A DNA stretch of 64,000 bases, from assembly GCA_029224185.1 (NCBI GenBank), contig JANZKI010000039.1:558001-622000 (forward strand), given 5' to 3'. Position 1 is the stretch's first letter. The number at the start of each line of letters is the position of its first letter. The translations under genes and the position numbers were made by a program. The DNA comes from Karalla daura. Its lineage: Eukaryota > Chordata > Actinopteri > Chaetodontiformes > Leiognathidae. The notes under the pieces are model-generated. The model made no database searches. It worked only from the letters and a program-made list of their open reading frames with translations, and was not told the origin of the DNA. Shown piece after piece: positions 24,841-38,401 of this stretch.

Positions 24841-26964
24841 TCCAGTGAGCGTGGGCCACCCCGGAGGCAGCTCACACCCCAAATCGTGGGTTTGGGCGCG
24901 CTCGCTCGGGGTCGGGATCTCGGCCAAAACGACAGGTCCGGGGTGGTCGTTTTTTTCACTTTCGGCGAGCTTTCATATCTCAGCTCCAGGATCAAATCCG
25001 GCATCGGGATTGCTTTTTCCAGCGGGCGTGGGCCACCCCGGAGGCGGCTCACACCCCAAATCGGGGGTTTGGGCGCGCTCGCTCGGGGTCGGGATCTCGG
25101 CCAAAACGACAGGTCCGGGGTGGTCGTTTTTTTCACTTTCGGCGAGCTTTAAAATCTCAGCTCCAGGATCAAATCCGGCATCGGGATTGCTTTTTCCAGT
25201 GAGCGTGGGCCACCCTGGAGGCGGCTCACACCCCAAATCGTTGGTTTGGGCTCGTTCGCTCGGGGTCGGGATCTCGGCCAAAACGACAGGTCCGGGGTGG
25301 TCGTTTTTTTCACTTTCGGCGAGCTTTCATATCTCAGCTCCAGGATCAAATCCGGCATCGGGATTGCTTTTTCCAGTGAGCGTGGGCCACCCCGGAGGCG
25401 GCTCACACCCCAAATCGTGGGTTTGGGCGCGCTCGCTCGGGGTCGGGATCTCGGCCAAAACGACGGGTCCGGGGTGGTCGTTTTTTTCACTTTCGGCGAG
25501 CTTTAATATCTCAGCTCCAGGATCAAATCCGCCATTGGGATTGCTTTTTCCAGTGAGCGTGGGCCACCCCGGAGGCGGCTCACACCCCAAATCGTGGGTT
25601 TGGGCGCGCTCGCTCGGGGTCGGGATCTCGGCCGAAACGCCAGGTCCGGGGTGGTCGTTTTTTTCACTTTCGGAGAGCTTTAAAATCTCAGCTCCAGGAT
25701 CAAATCCGGCATCGGGATTGCTTTTTCCAGTGAGCGTGGGCCACCCCGGAGGCGGCTCACACCCCAAATCGTTGGTTTGGGCTCGTTCGCTCGGGGTCGG
25801 GATCTCGGCCAAAACGACAGGTCCGGGGTGGTCGTTTTTTTCACTTTCGGCGAGCTTTCATATCTCAGCTCCAGGATCAAATCCGGCATCGGGATTGCTT
25901 TTTCCAGTGAGCGTGGGCCACCCCGGAGGCGGCTCACACCCCAAATCGTGGGTTTGGGCGCGCTCGCTCGGGGTCGGGATCTCGGCCAAAACGACAGGTC
26001 CGGGGTGGTCGTTTTTTTCACCTTCGGCGAGCTTTAATATCTCATCTCCAGGATCAAATCCGGCATCGGGATTGCTTTTTCCAGTGAGCGTGGGCCACCC
26101 CGGAGGCGGCTCACACCCCAAATCGTGGGTTTGGGCGCGCTCGCTCGGGGTCGGGATCTCGGCCGAAACGCCAGGTCCGGGGTGGTCGTTTTTTTCACTT
26201 TCGGAGAGCTTTAAAATCTCAGCTCCAGGATCAAATCCGGCATCGGGATTGCTTTTTCCAGTGAGCGTGGGCCACCCCGGAGGCGGCTCACACCCCAAAT
26301 CGTTGGTTTGGGCTCGTTCGCTCGGGGTCGGGATCTCGGCCAAAACGACAGGTCCGGGGTGGTCGTTTTTTTCACTTTCGGCGAGCTTTCATATCTCAGC
26401 TCCAGGATCAAATCCGGCATCGGGATTGCTTTTTCCAGTGAGCGTGGGCCACCCCGGAGGCGGCTCACACCCCAAATCGTGGGTTTGGGCGCGCTCGCTC
26501 GGGGTCGGGATCTCGGCCAAAACGACAGGTCCGGGGTGGTCGTTTTTTTCACTTTCGGCGAGCTTTAATATCTCAGCTCCAGGATCAAATCCGCCATTGG
26601 GATTGCTTTTTCCAGTGAGCGTGGGCCACCCCGGAGGCGGCTCACACCCCAAATCGTGGGTTTGGGCGCGCTCGCTCGGGGTCGGGATCTCGGCCGAAAC
26701 GCCAGGTCCGGGGTGGTCGTTTTTTTCACTTTCGGAGAGCTTTAATATCTCATCTCCAGGATCAAATCCGGCATCGGGATTGCTGTCTCCAGTGAGCGTG
26801 GGCCACCCCGGAGGCGGCTCACACCCCAAATGGTGGGTTTGGGCTCGCTCGCTCGGGGTCGGGATCTCGGCCAAAACGACAGGTCCGGGGTGGTCGTTTT
26901 TTTCACTTTCGGCGAGCTTTAATATCTCAGCTCCAGGATCAAATCCGGCATCGGGATTGCTTTC
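24841..26964. repeat. 12-monomer tandem duplication, copy 2
   Basis: Adjacent second copy. Similarity to copy 1 at this offset carries on for about 182 further bases to 27,146, where AGCGGG at 25,021 faces AGTGGG at 27,145. The rare GCTTTCTCC form appears at the junction (24,840) and again at 26,964. Confidence 0.85.
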
Positions 26965-27781
26965 TCCAGTGAGCGTGGGCCACCCCGGAGGCAGCTCACA
27001 CCCCAAATCGTGGGTTTGGGCGCGCTCGCTCGGGGTCGGGATCTCGGCCAAAACGACAGGTCCGGGGTGGTCGTTTTTTTCACTTTCGGCGAGCTTTCAT
27101 ATCTCAGCTCCAGGATCAAATCCGGCATCGGGATTGCTTTTTCCAGTGGGCGTGGGCCACCCCGGAGGCGGCTCACACCCCAAATCGGGGGTTTGGGCGC
27201 GCTCGCTCGGGGTCGGGATCTCGGCCAAAACGACAGGTCCGGGGTGGTCGTTTTTTTCACTTTCGGCGAGCTTTAAAATCTCAGCTCCAGGATCAAATCC
27301 GGCATCGGGATTGCTTTTTCCAGTGAGCGTGGGCCACCCCGGAGGCGGCTCACACCCCAAATCGTTGGTTTGGGCTCGTTCGCTCGGGGTCGGGATTTCG
27401 GCCAAAACGACAGGTCCGGGGTGGTCGTTTTTTTCACTTTCGGCGAGCTTTAATATCTCATCTCCAGGATCAAATCCGGCATCGGGATTGCTTTTTCCAG
27501 TGAGCGTGGGCCACCCCGGAGGCGGCTCACACCCCAAATGGTGGGTTTGGGCTCGCTCGCTCGGGGTCGGGATCTCGGCCAAAACGACAGGTCCGGGGTG
27601 GTCGTTTTTTTCACTTTCGGCGAGCTTTAAAATCTCAGCTCCAGGATCAAATCCGGCATCGGGATTGCTTTTTCCAGTGAGCGTGGGCCACCCCGGAGGC
27701 GGCTCACACCCCAAATGGTGGGTTTGGGCTCGCTCGCTCGGGGTCGGGATCTCGGCCAAAACGACAGGTCCGGGGTGGTCA

Positions 27782-30700
27782 TTTTTTTCACTTTCGGCGA
27801 GCTTTAAAATCTCAGCTCCAGGATCAAATCCGGCATCGGGATTGCTTTTTCCAGTGAGCGTGGGCCACCCCGGAGGCGGCTCACACCCCAAATGGTGGGT
27901 TTGGGCTCGCTCGCTCGGGGTCGGGATTTCGGCCAAAACGACAGGTCCGGGGTGGTCGTTTTTTTCACTTTCGGCGAGCTTTAATATCTCAGCTCCAGGA
28001 TCAAATCCGGCATCGGGATGGCTTTTTCCAGTGAGCGTGGGCCACTCCGGAGGCGGCTCACACCCCAATTCGGGGGTTTGGGCGCGCTCGCTCGGGGTCG
28101 GGATCTCGGCCGAAACGACAGGTCCGGGGTGGTCGTTTTTTTCACTTTCGGCGAGCTTTAATATCTCAGCTCCAGGATCAAATCCGGCATCGGGATTGCT
28201 TTTTCCAGTGAGCGTGGGCCACCCCGGAGGCGGCTCACACCCCAAATCGTGGGTTTGGGCGCGCTCGCTCGGGGTCGGGATCTCGGCCAAAACGACAGGT
28301 CCGGGGTGGTCGTTTTTTTCACTTTCGGCGAGCTTTCATATCTCAGCTCCAGGATCAAATCCGGCATCGGGATTGCTTTTTCCAGTGAGCGTGGGCCACC
28401 CCGGAGGCGGCTCACACCCCAAATCGTGGGTTTGGGCGCGCTCGCTCGGGGTCGGGATCTCGGCCAAAACGACAGGTCCGGGGTGGTCGTTTTTTTCACT
28501 TTCGGCGAGCTTGAATATCTCAGCTCCAGGATCAAATCCGCCATTGGGATTGCTTTTTCCAGTGAGCGTGGGCCACCCCGGAGGCGGCTCACACCCCAAA
28601 TCGTGGGTTTGGGCGCGCTCGCTCGGGGTCGGGATCTCGGCCAAAACGACAGGTCCGGGGTGGTCGTTTTTTTCACTTTCGGCGAGCTTTCATATCTCAG
28701 CTCCAGGATCAAATCCGGCATCGGGATTGCTTTTTCCAGTGAGCGTGGGCCACCCCGGAGGCGGCTCACACCCCAAATCGTGGGTTTGGGCGCGCTCGCT
28801 CGGGGTCGGGATCTCGGCCAAAACGACAGGTCCGGGGTGGTCGTTTTTTTCACTTTCGGCGAGCTTTAATATCTCAGCTCCAGGATCAAATCCGCCATTG
28901 GGATTGCTTTTTCCAGTGAGCGTGGGCCACCCCGGAGGCGGCTCACACCCCAAATCGTGGGTTTGGGCGCGCTCGCTCGGGGTCGGGATCTCGGCCGAAA
29001 CGCCAGGTCCGGGGTGGTCGTTTTTTTCACTTTCGGAGAGCTTTAATATCTCATCTCCAGGATCAAATCCGGCATCGGGATTGCTGTCTCCAGTGAGCGT
29101 GGGCCACCCCGGAGGCGGCTCACACCCCAAATGGTGGGTTTGGGCTCGCTCGCTCGGGGTCGGGATCTCGGCCAAAACGACAGGTCCGGGGTGGTCGTTT
29201 TTTTCACTTTCGGCGAGCTTTAAAATCTCAGCTCCAGGATCAAATCCGGCATCGGGATTGCTTTTTCCAGTGAGCGTGGGCCACCCCGGAGGCGGCTCAC
29301 ACCCCAAATCGTTGGTTTGGGCTCGTTCGCTCGGGGTCGGGATCTCGGCCAAAACGACAGGTCCGGGGTGGTCGTTTTTTTCACTTTCGGCGAGCTTTCA
29401 TATCTCAGCTCCAGGATCAAATCCGGCATCGGGATTGCTTTTTCCAGTGAGCGTGGGCCACCCCGGAGGCGGCTCACACCCCAAATCGTGGGTTTGGGCG
29501 CGCTCGCTCGGGGTCGGGATCTCGGCCAAAACGACAGGTCCGGGGTGGTCGTTTTTTTCACTTTCGGCGAGCTTTAATATCTCAGCTCCAGGATCAAATC
29601 CGCCATTGGGATTGCTTTTTCCAGTGAGCGTGGGCCACCCCGGAGGCGGCTCACACCCCAAATCGTGGGTTTGGGCGCGCTCGCTCGGGGTCGGGATCTC
29701 GGCCAAAACGCCAGGTCCGGGGTGGTCGTTTTTTTCACTTTCGGAGAGCTTTAAAATCTCAGCTCCAGGATCAAATCCGGCATCGGGATTGCTTTTTCCA
29801 GTGAGCGTGGGCCACCCCGGAGGCGGCTCACACCCCAAATCGTTGGTTTGGGCTCGTTCGCTCGGGGTCGGGATCTCGGCCAAAACGACAGGTCCGGGGT
29901 GGTCGTTTTTTTCACTTTCGGCGAGCTTTCATATCTCAGCTCCAGGATCAAATCCGGCATCGGGATTGCTTTTTCCAGTGAGCGTGGGCCACCCCGGAGG
30001 CGGCTCACACCCCAAATCGTGGGTTTGGGCGCGCTCGCTCGGGGTCGGGATCTCGGCCAAAACGACAGGTCCGGGGTGGTCGTTTTTTTCACTTTCGGCG
30101 AGCTTTAAAATCTCAGCTCCAGGATCAAATCCGGCATCGGGATTGCTTTTTCCAGTGAGCGTGGGCCACCCCGGAGGCGGCTCACACCCCAAATCGTTGG
30201 TTTGGGCTCGTTCGCTCGGGGTCGGGATCTCGGCCAAAACGACAGGTCCGGGGTGGTCGTTTTTTTCACTTTCGGCGAGCTTTCATATCTCAGCTCCAGG
30301 ATCAAATCCGGCATCGGGATTGCTTTTTCCAGTGAGCGTGGGCCACCCCGGAGGCGGCTCACACCCCAAATCGTGGGTTTGGGCGCGCTCGCTCGGGGTC
30401 GGGATCTCGGCCAAAACGACAGGTCCGGGGTGGTCGTTTTTTTCACTTTCGGCGAGCTTTAATATCTCAGCTCCAGGATCAAATCCGCCATTGGGATTGC
30501 TTTTTCCAGTGAGCGTGGGCCACCCCGGAGGCGGCTCACACCCCAAATCGTGGGTTTGGGCGCGCTCGCTCGGGGTCGGGATCTCGGCCGAAACGCCAGG
30601 TCCGGGGTGGTCGTTTTTTTCACTTTCGGAGAGCTTTAATATCTCATCTCCAGGATCAAATCCGGCATCGGGATTGCTGTCTCCAGTGAGCATGGGCCAC

Positions 30701-33091
30701 CCCGGAGGCGGCTCACACCCCAAATGGTGGGTTTGGGCTCGCTCGCTCGGGGTCGGGATCTCGGCCAAAACGACAGGTCCGGGGTGGTCGTTTTTTTCAC
30801 TTTCGGCGAGCTTTAATATCTCAGCTCCAGGATCAAATCCGGCATCGGGATTGCTTTTTCCAGTGAGCGTGGGCCACCCCGGAGGCGGCTCACACCCCAA
30901 ATCGTGGGTTTGGGCGCGCTCGCTCGGGGTCGGGATCTCGGCCAAAACGACAGGTCCGGGGTGGTCGTTTTTTTCACTTTCGGCGAGCTTTCATATCTCA
31001 GCTCCAGGATCAAATCCGGCATCGGGATTGCTGTTTCCAGTGAGCGTGGGCCACCCCGGAGGCGGCTCACACCCCAAATCGTGGGTTTGGGCGCGCTCGC
31101 TCGGGGTCGGGATCTCGGCCGAAACGACAGGTCCGGGGTGGTCGTTTTTTTCACTTTCGGCGAGCTTTAATATCTCATCTCCAGGATCAAATCCGGCATC
31201 GGGATTGCTGTTTCCAGTGAGCGTGGGCCACCCCGGAGGCGGCTCACACCCCAAATGGTGGGTTTGGGCTCGCTCGCTCGGGGTCGGGATCTCGGCCAAA
31301 ACGACAGGTCCGGGGTGGTCGTTTTTTTCACTTTCGGCGAGCTTTAATATCTCAGCTCCAGGATCAAATCCGGCATCGGGATTGCTTTTTCCAGTGAGCG
31401 TGGGCCACCCCGGAGGCAGCTCACACCCCAAATCGTGGGTTTGGGCGCGCTCGCTCGGGGTCGGGATCTCGGCCAAAACGACAGGTCCGGGGTGGTCGTT
31501 TTTTTCACTTTCGGCGAGCTTTCATATCTCAGCTCCAGGATCAAATCCGGCATCGGGATTGCTTTTTCCAGTGGGCGTGGGCCACCCCGGAGGCGGCTCA
31601 CACCCCAAATCGGGGGTTTGGGCGCGCTCGCTCGGGGTCGGGATCTCGGCCAAAACGACAGGTCCGGGGTGGTCGTTTTTTTCACTTTCGGCGAGCTTTA
31701 AAATCTCAGCTCCAGGATCAAATCCGGCATCGGGATTGCTTTTTCCAGTGAGCGTGGGCCACCCCGGAGGCGGCTCACACCCCAAATCGTTGGTTTGGGC
31801 TCGTTCGCTCGGGGTCGGGATTTCGGCCAAAACGACAGGTCCGGGGTGGTCGTTTTTTTCACTTTCGGCGAGCTTTAATATCTCAGCTCCAGGATCAAAT
31901 CCGGCATCGGGATTGCTTTTTCCAGTGAGCGTGGGCCACCCCGGAGGCGGCTCACACCCCAAATGGTGGGTTTGGGCTCGCTCGCTCGGGGTCGGGATCT
32001 CGGCCAAAACGACAGGTCCGGGGTGGTCGTTTTTTTCACTTTCGGCGAGCTTTAAAATCTCAGCTCCAGGATCAAATCCGGCATCGGGATTGCTTTTTCC
32101 AGTGAGCGTGGGCCACCCCGGAGGCGGCTCACACCCCAAATGGTGGGTTTGGGCTCGCTCGCTCAGGGTCGGGATCTCGGCCAAAACGACAGGTCCGGGG
32201 TGGTCGTTTTTTTCACTTTCGGCGAGCTTTAAAATCTCAGCTCCAGGATCAAATCCGGCATCGGGATTGCTTTTTCCAGTGAGCGTGGGCCACCCCGGAG
32301 GCGGCTCACACCCCAAATGGTGGGTTTGGGCTCGCTCGCTCGGGGTCGGGATTTCGGCCAAAACGACAGGTCCGGGGTGGTCGTTTTTTTCACTTTCGGC
32401 GAGCTTTAATATCTCAGCTCCAGGATCAAATCCGGCATCGGGATGGCTTTTTCCAGTGAGCGTGGGCCACTCCGGAGGCGGCTCACACCCCAATTCGGGG
32501 GTTTGGGCGCGCTCGCTCGGGGTCGGGATCTCGGCCAAAACGACAGGTCCGGGGTGGTCGTTTTTTTCACTTTCGGCGAGCTTTAAAATCTCAGCTCCAG
32601 GATCAAATCCGGCATCGGGATTGCTTTTTCCAGTGAGCGTGGGCCACCCCGGAGGCGGCTCACACCCCAAATCGTTGGTTTGGGCTCGTTCGCTCGGGGT
32701 CGGGATCTCGGCCAAAACGACAGGTCCGGGGTGGTCGTTTTTTTCACTTTCGGCGAGCTTTCATATCTCAGCTCCAGGATCAAATCCGGCATCGGGATTG
32801 CTTTTTCCAGTGAGCGTGGGCCACCCCGGAGGCGGCTCACACCCCAAATCGTGGGTTTGGGCGCGCTCGCTCGGGGTCGGGATCTCGGCCAAAACGACAG
32901 GTCCGGGGTGGTCGTTTTTTTCACTTTCGGTGAGCTTTAATATCTCATCTCCAGGATCAAATCCGGCATCGGGATTGCTGTTTCCAGTGAGCGTGGGCCA
33001 CCCCGGAGGCGGCTCACACCCCAAATGGTGGGTTTGGGCGCGCTCGCTCGGGGTCGGGATCTCGGCCGAAACGACAGGTCCGGGGTGGTCG
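27782..33091. repeat. 30-monomer tandem duplication, copy 1
   Basis: 5,310 bp (30 monomers) repeated directly next door. Rare markers pair at this exact offset: A at 30,692 with 36,002 (GAGCATGGG), CCAAAACGCC at 29,703 with 35,013, and A at 32,165 with 37,475 (CTCAGGG). The left limit is the mismatch at 27,781/33,091. I found no internal difference in the translated comparison. Confidence 0.88.
28158..28853. repeat. Marker block 2 (TTGAATATC monomer)
   Basis: Same ordered four-monomer block as at 13,467, lying 83 monomers (14,691 bp) further on. It sits inside the first copy of the 30-monomer tandem duplication. Confidence 0.85.
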
Positions 33092-33117
33092 TTTTTTTCA
33101 CTTTCGGCGAGCTTTAA
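29522..33117. repeat. 20-monomer block related to 19,079-22,674
   Basis: This block matches 19,079-22,674 at 59 monomers (10,443 bp). It overlaps copy 1 of the 30-monomer duplication. Differences I found are at 29,705 (A for G), 30,692 (A for G), 32,206 (G where the older block has A at 21,763) and the private A at 21,290 in the older block. Confidence 0.75.
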
Positions 33118-36100
33118 AATCTCAGCTCCAGGATCAAATCCGGCATCGGGATTGCTTTTTCCAGTGAGCGTGGGCCACCCCGGAGGCGGCTCACACCCCA
33201 AATGGTGGGTTTGGGCTCGCTCGCTCGGGGTCGGGATTTCGGCCAAAACGACAGGTCCGGGGTGGTCGTTTTTTTCACTTTCGGCGAGCTTTAATATCTC
33301 AGCTCCAGGATCAAATCCGGCATCGGGATGGCTTTTTCCAGTGAGCGTGGGCCACTCCGGAGGCGGCTCACACCCCAATTCGGGGGTTTGGGCGCGCTCG
33401 CTCGGGGTCGGGATCTCGGCCGAAACGACAGGTCCGGGGTGGTCGTTTTTTTCACTTTCGGCGAGCTTTAATATCTCAGCTCCAGGATCAAATCCGGCAT
33501 CGGGATTGCTTTTTCCAGTGAGCGTGGGCCACCCCGGAGGCGGCTCACACCCCAAATCGTGGGTTTGGGCGCGCTCGCTCGGGGTCGGGATCTCGGCCAA
33601 AACGACAGGTCCGGGGTGGTCGTTTTTTTCACTTTCGGCGAGCTTTCATATCTCAGCTCCAGGATCAAATCCGGCATCGGGATTGCTTTTTCCAGTGAGC
33701 GTGGGCCACCCCGGAGGCGGCTCACACCCCAAATCGTGGGTTTGGGCGCGCTCGCTCGGGGTCGGGATCTCGGCCAAAACGACAGGTCCGGGGTGGTCGT
33801 TTTTTTCACTTTCGGCGAGCTTGAATATCTCAGCTCCAGGATCAAATCCGCCATTGGGATTGCTTTTTCCAGTGAGCGTGGGCCACCCCGGAGGCGGCTC
33901 ACACCCCAAATCGTGGGTTTGGGCGCGCTCGCTCGGGGTCGGGATCTCGGCCAAAACGACAGGTCCGGGGTGGTCGTTTTTTTCACTTTCGGCGAGCTTT
34001 CATATCTCAGCTCCAGGATCAAATCCGGCATCGGGATTGCTTTTTCCAGTGAGCGTGGGCCACCCCGGAGGCGGCTCACACCCCAAATCGTGGGTTTGGG
34101 CGCGCTCGCTCGGGGTCGGGATCTCGGCCAAAACGACAGGTCCGGGGTGGTCGTTTTTTTCACTTTCGGCGAGCTTTAATATCTCAGCTCCAGGATCAAA
34201 TCCGCCATTGGGATTGCTTTTTCCAGTGAGCGTGGGCCACCCCGGAGGCGGCTCACACCCCAAATCGTGGGTTTGGGCGCGCTCGCTCGGGGTCGGGATC
34301 TCGGCCGAAACGCCAGGTCCGGGGTGGTCGTTTTTTTCACTTTCGGAGAGCTTTAATATCTCATCTCCAGGATCAAATCCGGCATCGGGATTGCTGTCTC
34401 CAGTGAGCGTGGGCCACCCCGGAGGCGGCTCACACCCCAAATGGTGGGTTTGGGCTCGCTCGCTCGGGGTCGGGATCTCGGCCAAAACGACAGGTCCGGG
34501 GTGGTCGTTTTTTTCACTTTCGGCGAGCTTTAAAATCTCAGCTCCAGGATCAAATCCGGCATCGGGATTGCTTTTTCCAGTGAGCGTGGGCCACCCCGGA
34601 GGCGGCTCACACCCCAAATCGTTGGTTTGGGCTCGTTCGCTCGGGGTCGGGATCTCGGCCAAAACGACAGGTCCGGGGTGGTCGTTTTTTTCACTTTCGG
34701 CGAGCTTTCATATCTCAGCTCCAGGATCAAATCCGGCATCGGGATTGCTTTTTCCAGTGAGCGTGGGCCACCCCGGAGGCGGCTCACACCCCAAATCGTG
34801 GGTTTGGGCGCGCTCGCTCGGGGTCGGGATCTCGGCCAAAACGACAGGTCCGGGGTGGTCGTTTTTTTCACTTTCGGCGAGCTTTAATATCTCAGCTCCA
34901 GGATCAAATCCGCCATTGGGATTGCTTTTTCCAGTGAGCGTGGGCCACCCCGGAGGCGGCTCACACCCCAAATCGTGGGTTTGGGCGCGCTCGCTCGGGG
35001 TCGGGATCTCGGCCAAAACGCCAGGTCCGGGGTGGTCGTTTTTTTCACTTTCGGAGAGCTTTAAAATCTCAGCTCCAGGATCAAATCCGGCATCGGGATT
35101 GCTTTTTCCAGTGAGCGTGGGCCACCCCGGAGGCGGCTCACACCCCAAATCGTTGGTTTGGGCTCGTTCGCTCGGGGTCGGGATCTCGGCCAAAACGACA
35201 GGTCCGGGGTGGTCGTTTTTTTCACTTTCGGCGAGCTTTCATATCTCAGCTCCAGGATCAAATCCGGCATCGGGATTGCTTTTTCCAGTGAGCGTGGGCC
35301 ACCCCGGAGGCGGCTCACACCCCAAATCGTGGGTTTGGGCGCGCTCGCTCGGGGTCGGGATCTCGGCCAAAACGACAGGTCCGGGGTGGTCGTTTTTTTC
35401 ACTTTCGGCGAGCTTTAAAATCTCAGCTCCAGGATCAAATCCGGCATCGGGATTGCTTTTTCCAGTGAGCGTGGGCCACCCCGGAGGCGGCTCACACCCC
35501 AAATCGTTGGTTTGGGCTCGTTCGCTCGGGGTCGGGATCTCGGCCAAAACGACAGGTCCGGGGTGGTCGTTTTTTTCACTTTCGGCGAGCTTTCATATCT
35601 CAGCTCCAGGATCAAATCCGGCATCGGGATTGCTTTTTCCAGTGAGCGTGGGCCACCCCGGAGGCGGCTCACACCCCAAATCGTGGGTTTGGGCGCGCTC
35701 GCTCGGGGTCGGGATCTCGGCCAAAACGACAGGTCCGGGGTGGTCGTTTTTTTCACTTTCGGCGAGCTTTAATATCTCAGCTCCAGGATCAAATCCGCCA
35801 TTGGGATTGCTTTTTCCAGTGAGCGTGGGCCACCCCGGAGGCGGCTCACACCCCAAATCGTGGGTTTGGGCGCGCTCGCTCGGGGTCGGGATCTCGGCCG
35901 AAACGCCAGGTCCGGGGTGGTCGTTTTTTTCACTTTCGGAGAGCTTTAATATCTCATCTCCAGGATCAAATCCGGCATCGGGATTGCTGTCTCCAGTGAG
36001 CATGGGCCACCCCGGAGGCGGCTCACACCCCAAATGGTGGGTTTGGGCTCGCTCGCTCGGGGTCGGGATCTCGGCCAAAACGACAGGTCCGGGGTGGTCG

Positions 36101-38401
36101 TTTTTTTCACTTTCGGCGAGCTTTAATATCTCAGCTCCAGGATCAAATCCGGCATCGGGATTGCTTTTTCCAGTGAGCGTGGGCCACCCCGGAGGCGGCT
36201 CACACCCCAAATCGTGGGTTTGGGCGCGCTCGCTCGGGGTCGGGATCTCGGCCAAAACGACAGGTCCGGGGTGGTCGTTTTTTTCACTTTCGGCGAGCTT
36301 TCATATCTCAGCTCCAGGATCAAATCCGGCATCGGGATTGCTGTTTCCAGTGAGCGTGGGCCACCCCGGAGGCGGCTCACACCCCAAATCGTGGGTTTGG
36401 GCGCGCTCGCTCGGGGTCGGGATCTCGGCCGAAACGACAGGTCCGGGGTGGTCGTTTTTTTCACTTTCGGCGAGCTTTAATATCTCATCTCCAGGATCAA
36501 ATCCGGCATCGGGATTGCTGTTTCCAGTGAGCGTGGGCCACCCCGGAGGCGGCTCACACCCCAAATGGTGGGTTTGGGCTCGCTCGCTCGGGGTCGGGAT
36601 CTCGGCCAAAACGACAGGTCCGGGGTGGTCGTTTTTTTCACTTTCGGCGAGCTTTAATATCTCAGCTCCAGGATCAAATCCGGCATCGGGATTGCTTTTT
36701 CCAGTGAGCGTGGGCCACCCCGGAGGCAGCTCACACCCCAAATCGTGGGTTTGGGCGCGCTCGCTCGGGGTCGGGATCTCGGCCAAAACGACAGGTCCGG
36801 GGTGGTCGTTTTTTTCACTTTCGGCGAGCTTTCATATCTCAGCTCCAGGATCAAATCCGGCATCGGGATTGCTTTTTCCAGTGGGCGTGGGCCACCCCGG
36901 AGGCGGCTCACACCCCAAATCGGGGGTTTGGGCGCGCTCGCTCGGGGTCGGGATCTCGGCCAAAACGACAGGTCCGGGGTGGTCGTTTTTTTCACTTTCG
37001 GCGAGCTTTAAAATCTCAGCTCCAGGATCAAATCCGGCATCGGGATTGCTTTTTCCAGTGAGCGTGGGCCACCCCGGAGGCGGCTCACACCCCAAATCGT
37101 TGGTTTGGGCTCGTTCGCTCGGGGTCGGGATTTCGGCCAAAACGACAGGTCCGGGGTGGTCGTTTTTTTCACTTTCGGCGAGCTTTAATATCTCAGCTCC
37201 AGGATCAAATCCGGCATCGGGATTGCTTTTTCCAGTGAGCGTGGGCCACCCCGGAGGCGGCTCACACCCCAAATGGTGGGTTTGGGCTCGCTCGCTCGGG
37301 GTCGGGATCTCGGCCAAAACGACAGGTCCGGGGTGGTCGTTTTTTTCACTTTCGGCGAGCTTTAAAATCTCAGCTCCAGGATCAAATCCGGCATCGGGAT
37401 TGCTTTTTCCAGTGAGCGTGGGCCACCCCGGAGGCGGCTCACACCCCAAATGGTGGGTTTGGGCTCGCTCGCTCAGGGTCGGGATCTCGGCCAAAACGAC
37501 AGGTCCGGGGTGGTCGTTTTTTTCACTTTCGGCGAGCTTTAAAATCTCAGCTCCAGGATCAAATCCGGCATCGGGATTGCTTTTTCCAGTGAGCGTGGGC
37601 CACCCCGGAGGCGGCTCACACCCCAAATGGTGGGTTTGGGCTCGCTCGCTCGGGGTCGGGATTTCGGCCAAAACGACAGGTCCGGGGTGGTCGTTTTTTT
37701 CACTTTCGGCGAGCTTTAATATCTCAGCTCCAGGATCAAATCCGGCATCGGGATGGCTTTTTCCAGTGAGCGTGGGCCACTCCGGAGGCGGCTCACACCC
37801 CAATTCGGGGGTTTGGGCGCGCTCGCTCGGGGTCGGGATCTCGGCCAAAACGACAGGTCCGGGGTGGTCGTTTTTTTCACTTTCGGCGAGCTTTAAAATC
37901 TCAGCTCCAGGATCAAATCCGGCATCGGGATTGCTTTTTCCAGTGAGCGTGGGCCACCCCGGAGGCGGCTCACACCCCAAATCGTTGGTTTGGGCTCGTT
38001 CGCTCGGGGTCGGGATCTCGGCCAAAACGACAGGTCCGGGGTGGTCGTTTTTTTCACTTTCGGCGAGCTTTCATATCTCAGCTCCAGGATCAAATCCGGC
38101 ATCGGGATTGCTTTTTCCAGTGAGCGTGGGCCACCCCGGAGGCGGCTCACACCCCAAATCGTGGGTTTGGGCGCGCTCGCTCGGGGTCGGGATCTCGGCC
38201 AAAACGACAGGTCCGGGGTGGTCGTTTTTTTCACTTTCGGTGAGCTTTAATATCTCATCTCCAGGATCAAATCCGGCATCGGGATTGCTGTTTCCAGTGA
38301 GCGTGGGCCACCCCGGAGGCGGCTCACACCCCAAATGGTGGGTTTGGGCGCGCTCGCTCGGGGTCGGGATCTCGGCCGAAACGACAGGTCCGGGGTGGTC
38401 G
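33092..38401. repeat. 30-monomer tandem duplication, copy 2
   Basis: Adjacent second copy of the 5,310-bp unit. Similarity at this offset continues only to 38,427, where TTTAATATC faces TTTAAAATC at 33,118. The junction therefore lies within about 26 bases, 33,092-33,117. Confidence 0.88.
33468..34163. repeat. Marker block 3 (TTGAATATC monomer)
   Basis: Same block exactly 30 monomers (5,310 bp) after marker block 2, in the second copy of the 30-monomer duplication. No difference from block 2 was seen in the translated comparison. Confidence 0.85.
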
